A model generated the notes under the pieces. The model saw nothing but the letters and a program-made list of their open reading frames with translations. It did not search any database and had not been told where the DNA came from. Positions 33,346-42,667 of a DNA stretch of 64,000 nucleotides are shown piece by piece. Location: assembly GCA_964568925.1 (NCBI GenBank), contig CAZMSJ010000001.1, positions 83,284-147,283 of the forward strand. Direction: 5' to 3'. The DNA comes from CAYQUL01 sp964568925 (GTDB lineage Bacteria; Patescibacteriota; Microgenomatia; UBA8517). Made by a program: the position numbers and the translations under genes. Each line of letters starts with the position of its first letter. The stretch's first letter is position 1.

Positions 33346-35433
33346 CTACCGAGGGTAAGTGAGACGATAAGCATTATCACCCTTAACAGTTTTAGTTGGC
33401 TGCAATACTTTATCAATAAGCGCTTTCGTAGCTTCGTCACGAGCACTCTTTTTAATAAGGCTTTTCATTTTGTTGCTGAAGCTTTGCGGAGTATATTCAT
33501 CTCTCCACTTGTCGGCATCCACACCTTGTATTTTTGCCATTTCACCAATGCAGAATTTATGAATCTCCTCATGCCCAACTGGATTATTGAAGTTATTCCA
33601 TAAGCTCATAACAAAGTTGTATTGAGGAGTACCAGGTGTTACTTGCACTACATTTTGGTGGTCAATCCACAAGTCGCCATTTACTTCAAATTTAACTCGC
33701 TGAATTTTTCCAGAAACAAAATCATTGAAATACTCTTTATCAATTGTGACCAGACCCTTTATTAAAGTGACCAGATCACTAGTTGGAATAAAAACTAGGT
33801 TACTATCCTTAGTCGTGATCTTTTCAGGAGAGATAACTACTGATAAAAGAGAAGTTTTATCCAATGTTCCTGTGTCAGCTTTATGGTTGAAATAGTACAC
33901 GGGTACTTTTGCTCCAGGAAGATTACCTAATAGCCAAATTTTTCCCGCTTCAATCTCTCTCAATTTGCCCGCAAGTTCTAATTCGGTTGCCAGAAAGGTT
34001 AAAAAGTTTTTCGAGTTAAGAGTCCATCTTTCAATTTCACCTTTATCAATCCATTCCTTCGATCCAGATGTTGGACAAAAGTAAAAGAAGCTATCGTTTC
34101 GTGATTGGACTTTATGGCTCTCGTGACAAGTCTTACACTGCACTTCTTTTAGTGGCTCGACCTTTTTGTAGATTCCATTGTCAGTGGCCCATCGAGTGAC
34201 TGAAGCTGTAAATAATCTGTTAAGCTCTGATGTTGTTATCTCTTTGATCTGATCAAAGGAGAGTAATGTGTCTAGTATCTCTTCAAATTGATATTCCAAA
34301 CCCCAATCTTTGAGATAATTTTTGACTTTTCGGTAACGAGGGTTGTCATTTATATTATGAGAATTAGGCCAGGCAACAAAGAAGGTAAGAGTTCCGCGGG
34401 ATCTTTTAATTGTTGTTTCAAATTTAATTTGAAAGACTCCTTTGCTAATAAATAATCGACTGAGAGGAATTTTGAGTTCTCTAATGAACTCGTGAATTGC
34501 TTGCACTCCATTTGTATCTTCGCTTACTTCTAAATTAAGTTTTCTGGTGCCACCAAAAAATTTGAGTTGTAATTGCTTTAGTTTTACAAACTCTACTTTA
34601 TCTTCTGGTGGAGTAGGGAAAGTAAAAGAAGAGCTTTTAAGAACATCAAGATTAAAGACTCGGTCACTATCTACATTCAAATCTACTCCAAGCACTGCCT
34701 TGCCAAAAATTTGCTGAATAGTCTTGGCTCTTTTCCAGCCGCCAGCGGCTTTTGTGCTCAATCGTCCTTCTTTTGGATAATATAAAAAGAAAATTTTATC
34801 TACTGGTTTATGAGGGTGACGCTTTCTGAGCTGCTCTTCTTCGTAGACAATGGATGATTCGGTATAGTCCTCAGGATATGCAACAAAGCAAACTCTGTCT
34901 TCTTGCCGATAGCACTCGACATAGCAATTTCTTCCCCTTAATTCACTGTTAAAAATATAAGTGCTAAGTGCTTTTTGGAGCTGTGCTGTTTTACCTGTAA
35001 TTTTCGATATATCTTTTACTTTTTTAACACCTGTGAGTTCTTTCCAGCCACGAGTATCATTGACTTCATACCAAGTGGCTACATCACTGAAATGCTCGTT
35101 TTGGTGAAGAAAAAACCAGAAGGCCTTGTCGTGCTGATTCAGTTGATCAACTTCTTCATAAGGGATTTGCAAGTTTTTCCCTTTGGCTTCTTCAATCAAC
35201 AAGTGCAATCCTTCATTAGGAGTCAAACTGTTGATTTCTTGGAAATCTAACTCAAGGGAAGATCGTGATTTGTCATCTAATTTTGAGAGTTGTTTAATTA
35301 TTGCTTCTTTAGCTTCATCTTCGTTGTCTGTAGTGGGGAGGGTGAGAGGGATATTGTGGAGCCGGCAGTACTCCTTCAGGAAAGAAGGGCTTGTTTGAAG
35401 AATAAACTCTTTTAAGACAAATGATTGTGACAT
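33346..35433 (-). CDS. Unknown 695-aa protein, first gene of the element operon
   Basis: Large soluble protein. Residues 1-110 are helical, 110-230 mixed (NCYVECYRQEDRVCFVAYPEDY), 300-400 beta-rich, and a zinc-ribbon-like CKTCHESHKV...YFCP lies near 445-470; the C-terminus is basic. No signal peptide, no P-loop and no nuclease motif that I can see. It is transcribed from a TATAAT box at 35463-35468 and leads the block that includes primase and recombinase. Could be a host-takeover, maintenance or defence protein; this cannot be decided from sequence. Confidence 0.7.
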   Translation of the reverse strand: MSQSFVLKEFILQTSPSFLKEYCRLHNIPLTLPTTDNEDEAKEAIIKQLSKLDDKSRSSLELDFQEINSLTPNEGLHLLIEEAKGKNLQIPYEEVDQLNQHDKAFWFFLHQNEHFSDVATWYEVNDTRGWKELTGVKKVKDISKITGKTAQLQKALSTYIFNSELRGRNCYVECYRQEDRVCFVAYPEDYTESSIVYEEEQLRKRHPHKPVDKIFFLYYPKEGRLSTKAAGGWKRAKTIQQIFGKAVLGVDLNVDSDRVFNLDVLKSSSFTFPTPPEDKVEFVKLKQLQLKFFGGTRKLNLEVSEDTNGVQAIHEFIRELKIPLSRLFISKGVFQIKFETTIKRSRGTLTFFVAWPNSHNINDNPRYRKVKNYLKDWGLEYQFEEILDTLLSFDQIKEITTSELNRLFTASVTRWATDNGIYKKVEPLKEVQCKTCHESHKVQSRNDSFFYFCPTSGSKEWIDKGEIERWTLNSKNFLTFLATELELAGKLREIEAGKIWLLGNLPGAKVPVYYFNHKADTGTLDKTSLLSVVISPEKITTKDSNLVFIPTSDLVTLIKGLVTIDKEYFNDFVSGKIQRVKFEVNGDLWIDHQNVVQVTPGTPQYNFVMSLWNNFNNPVGHEEIHKFCIGEMAKIQGVDADKWRDEYTPQSFSNKMKSLIKKSARDEATKALIDKVLQPTKTVKGDNAYRLTYPR

Positions 35434-35462
35434 AGTAATACAATCTTCATATAATTGGGCGA

Positions 35463-35468
35463 ATTATA
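35463..35468 (-). promoter_or_regulatory. -10 box of the element operon
   Basis: Minus-strand TATAAT (in GTGTATAATTC) about 30 nt before ATG 35433, with TTAACA-like sequence about 17 bp further out. Confidence 0.55.
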
Positions 35469-35524
35469 CACCTTTTTGTTAAAAGAAGCCAAGGCTGCGG
35501 TTTTATTTGCATAATTTTATCCAA

Positions 35525-35577
35525 TAAAAAAGGCCAGCTAATCCAAACTCTCGTGTGAGAATTTAAATCAACTGGCC
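35525..35577 (-). terminator. Terminator of the M23 surface-protein gene
   Basis: GGCCAG (35532-35537) pairs with CTGGCC (35572-35577); an inner TTCTCACACGAGAG stem-loop is nested in it. On the minus strand a TTTTTT run follows. Confidence 0.65.
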
Positions 35578-35612
35578 AATGAGCCTACTTCAGAATCATT
35601 TCTGCGTAAGCA

Positions 35613-38351
35613 TTAGCTTCCAACAGTTACCTGTGCGGTCACTGGGTAATTGTTGCCATCAAATCCCTTGCAGGTAAATGTCGCGGTGTATGTACCTGCG
35701 GCATAGTTGTGGGTATATCCGTTTTGGTGACCAATGCTGGTACCATTCCCGCCGAAATACCCGACATTACTACTGTCACCCCAATCCAAGATTTGCCAAT
35801 CCTCTGCACAGTTGCTCCAATCAGCATCAGCTTCCACCAGATTATTCTGGGGGTCAGTGACAGTCAAAGTCAGAGACAGCGTTGGCTGCGGTACTGGCGT
35901 TGCAGTTGGTGGAACTGGTGTTGGTGTCGCCGTAGGCGGACCTGTCACAACAACTTGTTGAGTTGCTGTATAAGTTTGTCCTGTACGACCATTGACTGTT
36001 AAAGTCATAGTGAACGTCCCAACGGGGAAGATATGCGAATCCACTTTCGTGTCCGCCGACCCTTGGTAGTCCACATATGCTCCATTGTGTCCAAAGTCCA
36101 CTCGTTGCCAGCTATCAACCGGAGCATTTGCCCAGGTTGCCGTATAGTTGACCAAACCACTGACTGCATCAACAGAGTTAAGCGTAAGTGACAGTGTTGG
36201 CACTGGCATTACAATCTGCTGACTCGTTGGGTAGTTTTGTCCGTCCAGACCTTTCACCGTAAAACTCAAGGTGTAAGTGCCTGGGTTGTAGATGTGCGTG
36301 GCATTTTGCGTTCCAGATGCGCCATTCACATCAAAGCTTTGTCCATCGCCAAAATCAATATGGTGCCAATCAGCCAGTGCGTTACTCCAGTTGAGTGTAA
36401 GGTCAACCAGACCACTACCTGTGTGCGCTGAATTGATTGTTAGCGAGAATGTCGGCGCTGGAGGCTGAACCACGACTTGTTGGGTATATGGATAGCCCAC
36501 ACCGTCAGTGCCATAGACAGTGACCGTCACATCATATGTGCCATAGTTGGCATATTGGTGAGTCGGTGAGACATCGCCAGAGCCACCTTGAACATCGAAT
36601 GTTGCTCCATCTCCAAAGTCAAAATGTTGCCAACCAGGAGCTGCTCCAGACCATACGAGATGGTTAGTGACTTCCTTTGTAGCAATGTTTGTGACTGTGG
36701 ATGTGAATGTTGCCGTTGGTGCGTGCATTCGTCCGCCACAAGTTGAATCGTGGAAAACTTCAATGCTTTCGATTGTGTCATTGACTGGCGCACCCGTATT
36801 AAGAGTGTCATTCGTCAAGTCGGAATCACTCACATTAAAGCAAGCAAAACCGCCGCCGAGATTTCCACTCTCATACAAAACTGCTGACCAGCCAGGGGTC
36901 ACACCGATTGATGTAATACTATTGGAAACTGGACCTGAGACATTACCGCTGAACGGATCATGCCAACCGTAATGTGTGTTCCAATAGGTCGGATCAACCC
37001 ATACGGTGACTGTGTCGCCAGGTTCCAGACCTCGATATTGTCCTCCGCAGTTTGAATCTTGATAAACCCAGACTGAAGAGATCGTGTCAGTGATCGGATA
37101 ACCTGCGTCATAGTAAGCGCCTGACAGTTCAGGATAAGAAGCAACAAAGCACTTCTTCAGACCTGTACCGTTTTGACCTTCAGCGACCATGATGGACCAT
37201 CCAGAGTCAATTTCGATACTACTGGCTTGGTTATCCATGTAATTGACATCAGGTGAAAGGTTAAACCATCCACCACTCGGATTGTCCCAACCATATTGAG
37301 TCCCGCTGTAATTGGGATCCATACGCAAATCCACATGAGAGTTGCCAGTCTGTCCGCCTCCTGAACCTCCAGCAGATGGTTGTGGTTGATTGGCAGGAAC
37401 TGATTGGTCAGACACCAATATACCACCACCTCCGCCTAGATACCCGTTTCCAGAGTATTGGACATCGGCTCGTGCTGTGCTACGTTCACAATTTTGTTGA
37501 CCGGCATATGGACTACCTGCTGGTTCAACGCCACTACAGACGTAGTTGCTAGGAAGGTAAGTGTAAACGCCAGTACGCATAGGACCAGTGAACCAATCTC
37601 GGAAAGAGAATGACTCATATGGCACAGGCCACCAATCAGCGTGGACTCCTTCTTCTTTAACTGCGACACCATCGTAATTGTAAGCGACTGGCTCGCAGTT
37701 CCCAGGTTGGCAATTTGGTGGAATTCCAAGCTCATTAGGGCGATAATCGTATATACGATAACCGTTCACCATAACCGAGTGCCAACTAAGAGGATTACCT
37801 CCGTCTCCGTTGGATGCACAACAATTACGAGAACCATCCCGTAGTTCAACGTGCAGATGTACTTTCCCATCTGTTGTGCCTGTACTACCAGCATCGCCAA
37901 TAGTATAACCAGGCAAGACATGATAGGTCTGTCCAGCCGATACTGCGTCCAGAATTGGTTGCCAGATATTACTGAGATGCCCGTAAATTATTACGGAACC
38001 ACCCACTGTATGCTTTACAGCAACCTTGATTCCCAGACCGCCTCCTGTATTTGTCTCGCTTGCCCAGATAACATCTCCTTCTGCCATCGCAGCGACAGAG
38101 AAGGATTGCCCTCCATAGGCGAAATCCATCCCCGAACCTGCATAAAGGTCCATAAATTGAGTTGTCGGACCTCGTCCCCACTGGTGTGGACCACCACTCC
38201 AAGAGGGACCCGTATTAGCATAGTAGGGCAGCTCGAAGTTCGGTAAAGGATACCCTGGATCTGCCGACACTTTTGATGGTGTCAGACCTGAGAAAGCAAC
38301 CACAAAGAGGGTTGCTACGACAAGGACTTGCAAAAACTTGCGAATACTCAC
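35613..38351 (-). CDS. Secreted M23-like, beta/gamma-crystallin and PKD repeat protein
   Basis: A 912-residue surface protein. GTG start, fixed by AAGGAGG 6 nt ahead; signal peptide 1-31. An M23/LytM-like domain spans about 60-190: IIYGHLS and VHLHVEL are present, but the first zinc ligand of the HxxxD motif is replaced (GSGMDF), so activity is doubtful. Two crystallin-like units follow (about 340-455 and 455-540, each ending in a SNCGG or STCGG-type motif), then three PKD-like units with FGDG or FGHNG, a PT-rich linker (about 807-824) and a fourth PKD. Its base composition is clearly richer in G+C than that of its neighbours. Confidence 0.82.
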   Translation of the reverse strand: MSIRKFLQVLVVATLFVVAFSGLTPSKVSADPGYPLPNFELPYYANTGPSWSGGPHQWGRGPTTQFMDLYAGSGMDFAYGGQSFSVAAMAEGDVIWASETNTGGGLGIKVAVKHTVGGSVIIYGHLSNIWQPILDAVSAGQTYHVLPGYTIGDAGSTGTTDGKVHLHVELRDGSRNCCASNGDGGNPLSWHSVMVNGYRIYDYRPNELGIPPNCQPGNCEPVAYNYDGVAVKEEGVHADWWPVPYESFSFRDWFTGPMRTGVYTYLPSNYVCSGVEPAGSPYAGQQNCERSTARADVQYSGNGYLGGGGGILVSDQSVPANQPQPSAGGSGGGQTGNSHVDLRMDPNYSGTQYGWDNPSGGWFNLSPDVNYMDNQASSIEIDSGWSIMVAEGQNGTGLKKCFVASYPELSGAYYDAGYPITDTISSVWVYQDSNCGGQYRGLEPGDTVTVWVDPTYWNTHYGWHDPFSGNVSGPVSNSITSIGVTPGWSAVLYESGNLGGGFACFNVSDSDLTNDTLNTGAPVNDTIESIEVFHDSTCGGRMHAPTATFTSTVTNIATKEVTNHLVWSGAAPGWQHFDFGDGATFDVQGGSGDVSPTHQYANYGTYDVTVTVYGTDGVGYPYTQQVVVQPPAPTFSLTINSAHTGSGLVDLTLNWSNALADWHHIDFGDGQSFDVNGASGTQNATHIYNPGTYTLSFTVKGLDGQNYPTSQQIVMPVPTLSLTLNSVDAVSGLVNYTATWANAPVDSWQRVDFGHNGAYVDYQGSADTKVDSHIFPVGTFTMTLTVNGRTGQTYTATQQVVVTGPPTATPTPVPPTATPVPQPTLSLTLTVTDPQNNLVEADADWSNCAEDWQILDWGDSSNVGYFGGNGTSIGHQNGYTHNYAAGTYTATFTCKGFDGNNYPVTAQVTVGS

Positions 38352-38441
38352 TGTTGTCCTCCTTAGGACTTCTGTTAGAATGTAAATGTACTGCGTGGCA
38401 ATTTTAGCACTGTTTCATTTGAAATAAAACCCATATTATCG

Positions 38442-38447
38442 TATAAT
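38442..38447 (+). promoter_or_regulatory. -10 box
   Basis: TATAAT 8 nt before ATG 38456. Confidence 0.55.
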
Positions 38448-38455
38448 TTCGCACT

Positions 38456-39172
38456 ATGACTAAAACTGTTAGAAAGGTCACAAAAAAGTCGATTTACTCT
38501 AAAGATATAACTCTGTTTGTAATTTTGGCTTTTGCTGTTTTTGCTGTTGTACTGCTTTCAAAAAGTAAAATCACGGCATTAGTTCAGGACAAGACTCAAG
38601 TTAATAACCTGGCAACGCCAAGCACTATCTCGCCTAAGCTTGAAAGGGTGAAATATACTTTAGAGCCAGCTGAAAACGGAAAGATGTTGAGTTCCTCTAA
38701 TTATGATTTCCAAGTTACCTTCCCAGGTTATTATGATGACTTCACAGTAGGGTGGGGTTTTGATAAAGATTTTCCTGAAAATGAAACTACTTCAGTAGGT
38801 GGCAAGCATCGACTAGATCCGTCAGATAAAGATAACTTTATGAGTTATGACATAAGTATTGGATTTCTCAACAATCAAAGTATTCAGGATCTGATAGATA
38901 AACAAATCGAAGGTATAAAAAAGAGCTTGGAAATGGCAGGTAAAACAGAAAAAGATGGTCAAATCCAAACACAGACACTTACGACTCAAGCTGGGAAGTT
39001 TGTTAAAGTAAGGCATATAGATGCCTTTAATTTCGAAAGTGTCTATTATTACATTCCCTACAAAGATAAATACTACACAATTTATGCTGGTCAAAGCAGG
39101 AATACTCGTTTTTCTCAAGTACAACTAAGTGAAATTGATCAGGTTGTAAAAAGCTTCAAATTTGTAGATTAA
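38456..39172 (+). CDS. Membrane-anchored protein of unknown function
   Basis: A 238-residue protein: basic N-terminus (TKTVRKVTKKS), a single helix (about 18-36), and an outside domain with FQVTFPGYYDDFTVGWGFD and FVKVRHIDAFNFESVYYYIPYKDKYYTIYAG, a PsbP- or DcrB-like pattern. Such folds bind small ligands or assist membrane complexes. Leaderless. The next gene starts 21 bp on behind its own TATAAT. Confidence 0.6.
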   Translation: MTKTVRKVTKKSIYSKDITLFVILAFAVFAVVLLSKSKITALVQDKTQVNNLATPSTISPKLERVKYTLEPAENGKMLSSSNYDFQVTFPGYYDDFTVGWGFDKDFPENETTSVGGKHRLDPSDKDNFMSYDISIGFLNNQSIQDLIDKQIEGIKKSLEMAGKTEKDGQIQTQTLTTQAGKFVKVRHIDAFNFESVYYYIPYKDKYYTIYAGQSRNTRFSQVQLSEIDQVVKSFKFVD

Positions 39173-39178
39173 ACGGAA

Positions 39179-39184
39179 TATAAT
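39179..39184 (+). promoter_or_regulatory. -10 box
   Basis: TATAAT 9 nt before ATG 39194. Confidence 0.55.
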
Positions 39185-39193
39185 ATAGCTGAA

Positions 39194-39814
39194 ATGAAAA
39201 AGGCTATATTTCTAATACTAGCTGCAATTATATTAAGTGGTGTAGCAATAAGTTTTCAAAAAGAACGATTAAGAAAATTTGAAGCTCCAAGACAAAATAC
39301 TCCTCCTATTCAGCTCACAATCGGTAAAGACTTTACTCTGGAAGCTGTTGTTAATGATTTGAAGTACTATGACTTTATTAAAGACGAAAGTGCTTTCAAA
39401 TATGCTTTGGAACACACAAAAGATACTAGCCCAGGTCGAGAAGGATCTTTAACAGTTGGCAATAATACTGTTGATCGAGAAGCAGTTTATACCATTTCTC
39501 AAAGCATGACCGCTTGGCAAATTGCAGATATTCTTTTGAATCAAGGAGAGTATAGCTCTTGTGATCATGGTTGTCCTGAAAGTAACTTCAGTCCTGAATT
39601 ACTTCCTGGTGGAGATTTGGCTCCAACTATCAAGCAAAAATATGAGTGGGTTAAAACTTATGAGGATTGCGTCAAAGCTATTGGTCATGATGGAGGGCAA
39701 CTATCCAGTGAACAATATGCTCAAAAGACTGATATTAGAATTTGTACTTCTCCTGATGGGAGATATTTTGTTCAAGGAAAAGAGGGGTGGACTGACAACC
39801 CGCCATATCCTTAA
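39194..39814 (+). CDS. Anchored protein with MltG-like N-terminal pattern
   Basis: A 206-residue protein. N-terminal signal anchor (KKAIFLILAAIILSGVAI). Residues about 40-120 read FTLEAVVNDLKYYDFIKDESAFKYAL and AVYTISQSMTAWQIADILLNQG, like the LysM-type N-terminal part of MltG/YceG lytic transglycosylases, but the catalytic domain with its Glu is absent. The C-terminus has four Cys. Convergent overlap of 4 nt with the zinc-ribbon gene behind it. Confidence 0.6.
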   Translation: MKKAIFLILAAIILSGVAISFQKERLRKFEAPRQNTPPIQLTIGKDFTLEAVVNDLKYYDFIKDESAFKYALEHTKDTSPGREGSLTVGNNTVDREAVYTISQSMTAWQIADILLNQGEYSSCDHGCPESNFSPELLPGGDLAPTIKQKYEWVKTYEDCVKAIGHDGGQLSSEQYAQKTDIRICTSPDGRYFVQGKEGWTDNPPYP

Positions 39815-40137
39815 TCTTTCTTTAACTTCTTAATGAAATTGTGTGGATTGAGAAGTATTGCGTTTCTGTTTTCTTTTTCATAAATGTAAGGAGTCCCAAT
39901 AACGGTCTTACAATGACTACACACTAAATTTGGTATTTCTTTAATATCTACAATTTCTTGTAGTTCACGTAACTTCTCTGGTTCAAAGATCCTGTCTAGG
40001 TAAAGCCTCTTTAGTGGTCCTGGTCCATCTTTCTGATATAAAAGTAGAAATTCTTTGCAATTAGCACAATAAAGATTAAGAAACTTTGAAGTGCCTCCTC
40101 TTGCTTTTCTGTGTTTGTCTCTCTTGAACTTTAGCAT
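39811..40137 (-). CDS. Small zinc-ribbon protein
   Basis: A 108-residue protein with two CxxC pairs (YCANCKEF near 24-27, LVCSHCKT near 73-76) separated by a helical stretch, and basic ends (RDKHRKARGG, KKLKKD). Probably a nucleic-acid-binding or structural zinc protein. Overlaps the convergent gene by 4 nt. Confidence 0.65.
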   Translation of the reverse strand: MLKFKRDKHRKARGGTSKFLNLYCANCKEFLLLYQKDGPGPLKRLYLDRIFEPEKLRELQEIVDIKEIPNLVCSHCKTVIGTPYIYEKENRNAILLNPHNFIKKLKKD

Positions 40138-40157
40138 AATGCATTCTGAGGGCAGTT

Positions 40158-41510
40158 TTATTTATCTAAGTATTTAACCACTTCATTGGAAAATTCATGA
40201 ACCAAATCAGTTGAGATAATTACTCCAAGACTTTCACTGTCATCTGAACTGACCATTGAGGGAATTCCAATCATGCAGCCTCTTTGGTCAACTGCTAATC
40301 CGCCTGAGTTTCCGTGGCTAATTTTGGCGGATGTGACAATAAGTCCATCACCTGGAAAGCTACTAACGACACCATCAGTTACAGTTAAAGAGTAGCCACC
40401 GCTAATGGCAGGGTATCCAAATATGCGAATTTGCTCTCCCAGCTTTACACTTTCATTGGTGCATCTGGTGCTATCATCGAAAGCAGGAAATTTGCGTGGA
40501 TAGGTGCCTCGATATTGTTGTTCTTCCTCGTCGTAGTAGGCAGAGTGGATTGACATAAATGCTAAGTCATAGTCATCGCTTATGGTTGGAATGACGAGTG
40601 GGGTGGCTAAATAGATATTTTCAGGTTGTCCTGTTATTGGATTTGGGAGTATGACTAGACATCCATCTTCATCAACATTTATATGTGTCTTATCTTGAGG
40701 AATAATGTGTGAGTTGGTAAGGATTACTCCATCGTCAGTAATAATGGTGCCAGAGCCGCCACTGACTTCCTCTCCTGAAACTGTACTTGGACAATAAATA
40801 TTTACCACTGATGAAGCAATTTGTTCTTGGTTATATTGACTATTAGAACTAGTGACTTCGGTTGCTTGATTTGTATCGACCACAGGAGTGCTACTGTAAC
40901 TGGTGTCGTCAGATGGAGACATCAACCCAATTAGCATCAAAAGATAGAAGCCAATAAAGAATAGTAGTGCGAGTATCTCTTTCCAAGAAAAACTAGTTTT
41001 AATACTTTTATTTGGTGTTTTGATAGCCCAATAATCATTAAATACTGTCTGAATTTTATTTAGAACTATTGGAGTTAAGAATCCCAATGAGATTCCATTT
41101 ATAGTGATTAGCCAAAATAACCGCCATCCTGGTGAATAAGTATCCTTGATACCTTTTTCCTCTGCTAACTTCTTAATTTCATTAAACTGCTCATACATTA
41201 GGAACAAATTAAGAATAGGAACAAAAAGTCCAACTGTCCTCCAAAATGGACTAATATTTGACTTTCGCTCTTCCTTAATCAGTTGCCAATTTCTTTCAAA
41301 CCAATATAGAAAATACACACCATAAGTGACAGCGAGCATAATAGTGAACTTTTTAATAGGGTAGCTATTAGATTTTCCAGTTGAAGTGTCTTGGTCTATC
41401 GCTGAATGATGAGAGCTTTCTGATTCTGTGAAGCCATCTAATTTTTCTCCGCAATGCTGACAGAACTTGCTATTTTCAGGATTTTTCTTTCCGCAGCTAG
41501 GGCAATACAT
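40158..41510 (-). CDS. Zinc-ribbon, DUF4234-like membrane and trypsin-like protease protein
   Basis: A 450-residue protein. Zinc ribbon at 1-25 (CPSCGKKN, FCQHCGEK), two or three membrane helices at about 55-150 (DUF4234-like YPIKKFTIMLAVTYGVYFLYWFER), a fourth helix at about 165-190, and an external serine protease domain with His near 266 (ILTNSHII), Asp near 315 (DYDLAFM) and Ser near 400 (HGNSGG), the full triad. Likely a membrane-tethered DegP-like protease. First of three consecutive zinc-ribbon genes on the minus strand counting backwards. Confidence 0.8.
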   Translation of the reverse strand: MYCPSCGKKNPENSKFCQHCGEKLDGFTESESSHHSAIDQDTSTGKSNSYPIKKFTIMLAVTYGVYFLYWFERNWQLIKEERKSNISPFWRTVGLFVPILNLFLMYEQFNEIKKLAEEKGIKDTYSPGWRLFWLITINGISLGFLTPIVLNKIQTVFNDYWAIKTPNKSIKTSFSWKEILALLFFIGFYLLMLIGLMSPSDDTSYSSTPVVDTNQATEVTSSNSQYNQEQIASSVVNIYCPSTVSGEEVSGGSGTIITDDGVILTNSHIIPQDKTHINVDEDGCLVILPNPITGQPENIYLATPLVIPTISDDYDLAFMSIHSAYYDEEEQQYRGTYPRKFPAFDDSTRCTNESVKLGEQIRIFGYPAISGGYSLTVTDGVVSSFPGDGLIVTSAKISHGNSGGLAVDQRGCMIGIPSMVSSDDSESLGVIISTDLVHEFSNEVVKYLDK

Positions 41511-41514
41511 ATAA

Positions 41515-41895
41515 TTATTTCTTTTTATTCTCGTTCTCAGCTTTTTTTAAGAGAGACTCTGGATTTAGTTTATACCAAAAACCCCTAATTAAGCGATAAA
41601 CTCCATAAAGCATTGCACCCCAGAATATGTAGTATGTACCACCGTCTGAGGCGAAAAGATAAGTACCTCCTGTAATTGCCATTCCAATCACAAACCAAAT
41701 CACTCCTTGCTTCATCTCACTATCAGCTAATACTTTAGCGTCTTCAATTAGGGAAGTGTGTTGCTCCTTGAAATATCTATCTACTGATCCATGTTCTTTT
41801 TCAGTGTTTGATTCCTGTGTACTTACTTTAGTTCCACAGTGAGTACAAAATTTAGCTTCTGGATTGATTTCGTTGTTACAATTAATGCATCGCAT
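41515..41895 (-). CDS. Zinc-ribbon membrane protein
   Basis: A 126-residue protein. Zinc ribbon 1-20 (CINCNNEI, FCTHCGTK), then a helical stretch and two membrane helices (about 63-80 and 84-100), basic tail. The same ribbon-plus-membrane layout as its neighbours, 4 nt from the next gene and 2 nt from the previous, so one operon. Partner or substrate unknown. Confidence 0.65.
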   Translation of the reverse strand: MRCINCNNEINPEAKFCTHCGTKVSTQESNTEKEHGSVDRYFKEQHTSLIEDAKVLADSEMKQGVIWFVIGMAITGGTYLFASDGGTYYIFWGAMLYGVYRLIRGFWYKLNPESLLKKAENENKKK

Positions 41896-41897
41896 AA

Positions 41898-42587
41898 TTA
41901 TTTTCTATATTTAGCTTCAGATACACCTCCCAGGTATCCCCAGATTATCTGTATAAGCAAATTACTTCTCATGTTCTCAATAAGATCGTTAGGTAACTCT
42001 TTGACTGTTTCTGCGGATTCAAGGACATTTTTCAGTTCAAACTCAAAGAAAATACTCATGGCCTGCATTAGCTCCTCTGACATTCCTTTTGTAGATTCTG
42101 CATAATTTTTAGTTGCTATCTTAGTCCATTCCTTAACTAGTTTCTCCAAATCGATACTTTTAGGTTTATTTAATACTTCATCATTTGAAAATGCCTCAGC
42201 CATCCAGAACCAATAACCACCATAGGTGCACCAGCTAAAGACATTTTTGAGAGCTTCAATAACTTTATATGGTTGTTTATTAAGTAAGTCCTTATTTTCT
42301 TTAATAAAATCCTCAAATCTATTAGTGGAGATTCGCTGCATTAGCTCCCAAACTTCATTGGAGGAGAGGTCAGAATACTTTTTTCGTTCTTCTCCTGAAG
42401 AGTCATAAATTTCAGCAAATTTATCCCAAAGTTTGGTATGGACTTTAGGAGAGGAAGTACTTTGATCTGAAGAATTTGTTTGACTGGAAGTGCCTTGGTT
42501 ATGTTCGACTTTCTCCAATTTTGCACCACAGAATTTACAAAACTTATGATCTGGATCAATCTGTTTGCCACAATTATTACAATACAT
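41898..42587 (-). CDS. Zinc-ribbon protein of unknown function
   Basis: A 229-residue protein with the ribbon CNNCGKQI...FCKFCGAK at 3-23, a Ser/Thr-rich linker and a helical soluble domain of about 160 residues (SNEVWELMQRISTNRFEDFIKEN). No membrane helix. A TATAAT at 42615-42620 (minus) serves as promoter for the three-gene zinc-ribbon operon. Confidence 0.65.
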   Translation of the reverse strand: MYCNNCGKQIDPDHKFCKFCGAKLEKVEHNQGTSSQTNSSDQSTSSPKVHTKLWDKFAEIYDSSGEERKKYSDLSSNEVWELMQRISTNRFEDFIKENKDLLNKQPYKVIEALKNVFSWCTYGGYWFWMAEAFSNDEVLNKPKSIDLEKLVKEWTKIATKNYAESTKGMSEELMQAMSIFFEFELKNVLESAETVKELPNDLIENMRSNLLIQIIWGYLGGVSEAKYRK

Positions 42588-42667
42588 ATAATAGTAATTT
42601 TTATATTTACCCTAATTATAGCCTCAAAGACGCCTAGCAAGCAAAACTAAGCGTCTTTGTTGCCAAG

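Noticed and set aside
35440..35520. Second attachment site with tRNA 3'-end sequence at the left edge of the M23 region
   Set aside because: Only AGCCAaGGC-like similarity was found, too short to support an att site.
35678..36002. Plus-strand open frames opposite the M23/PKD gene
   Set aside because: Low-complexity shadow frames of the repeat-rich gene, without promoter or ribosome-binding site.
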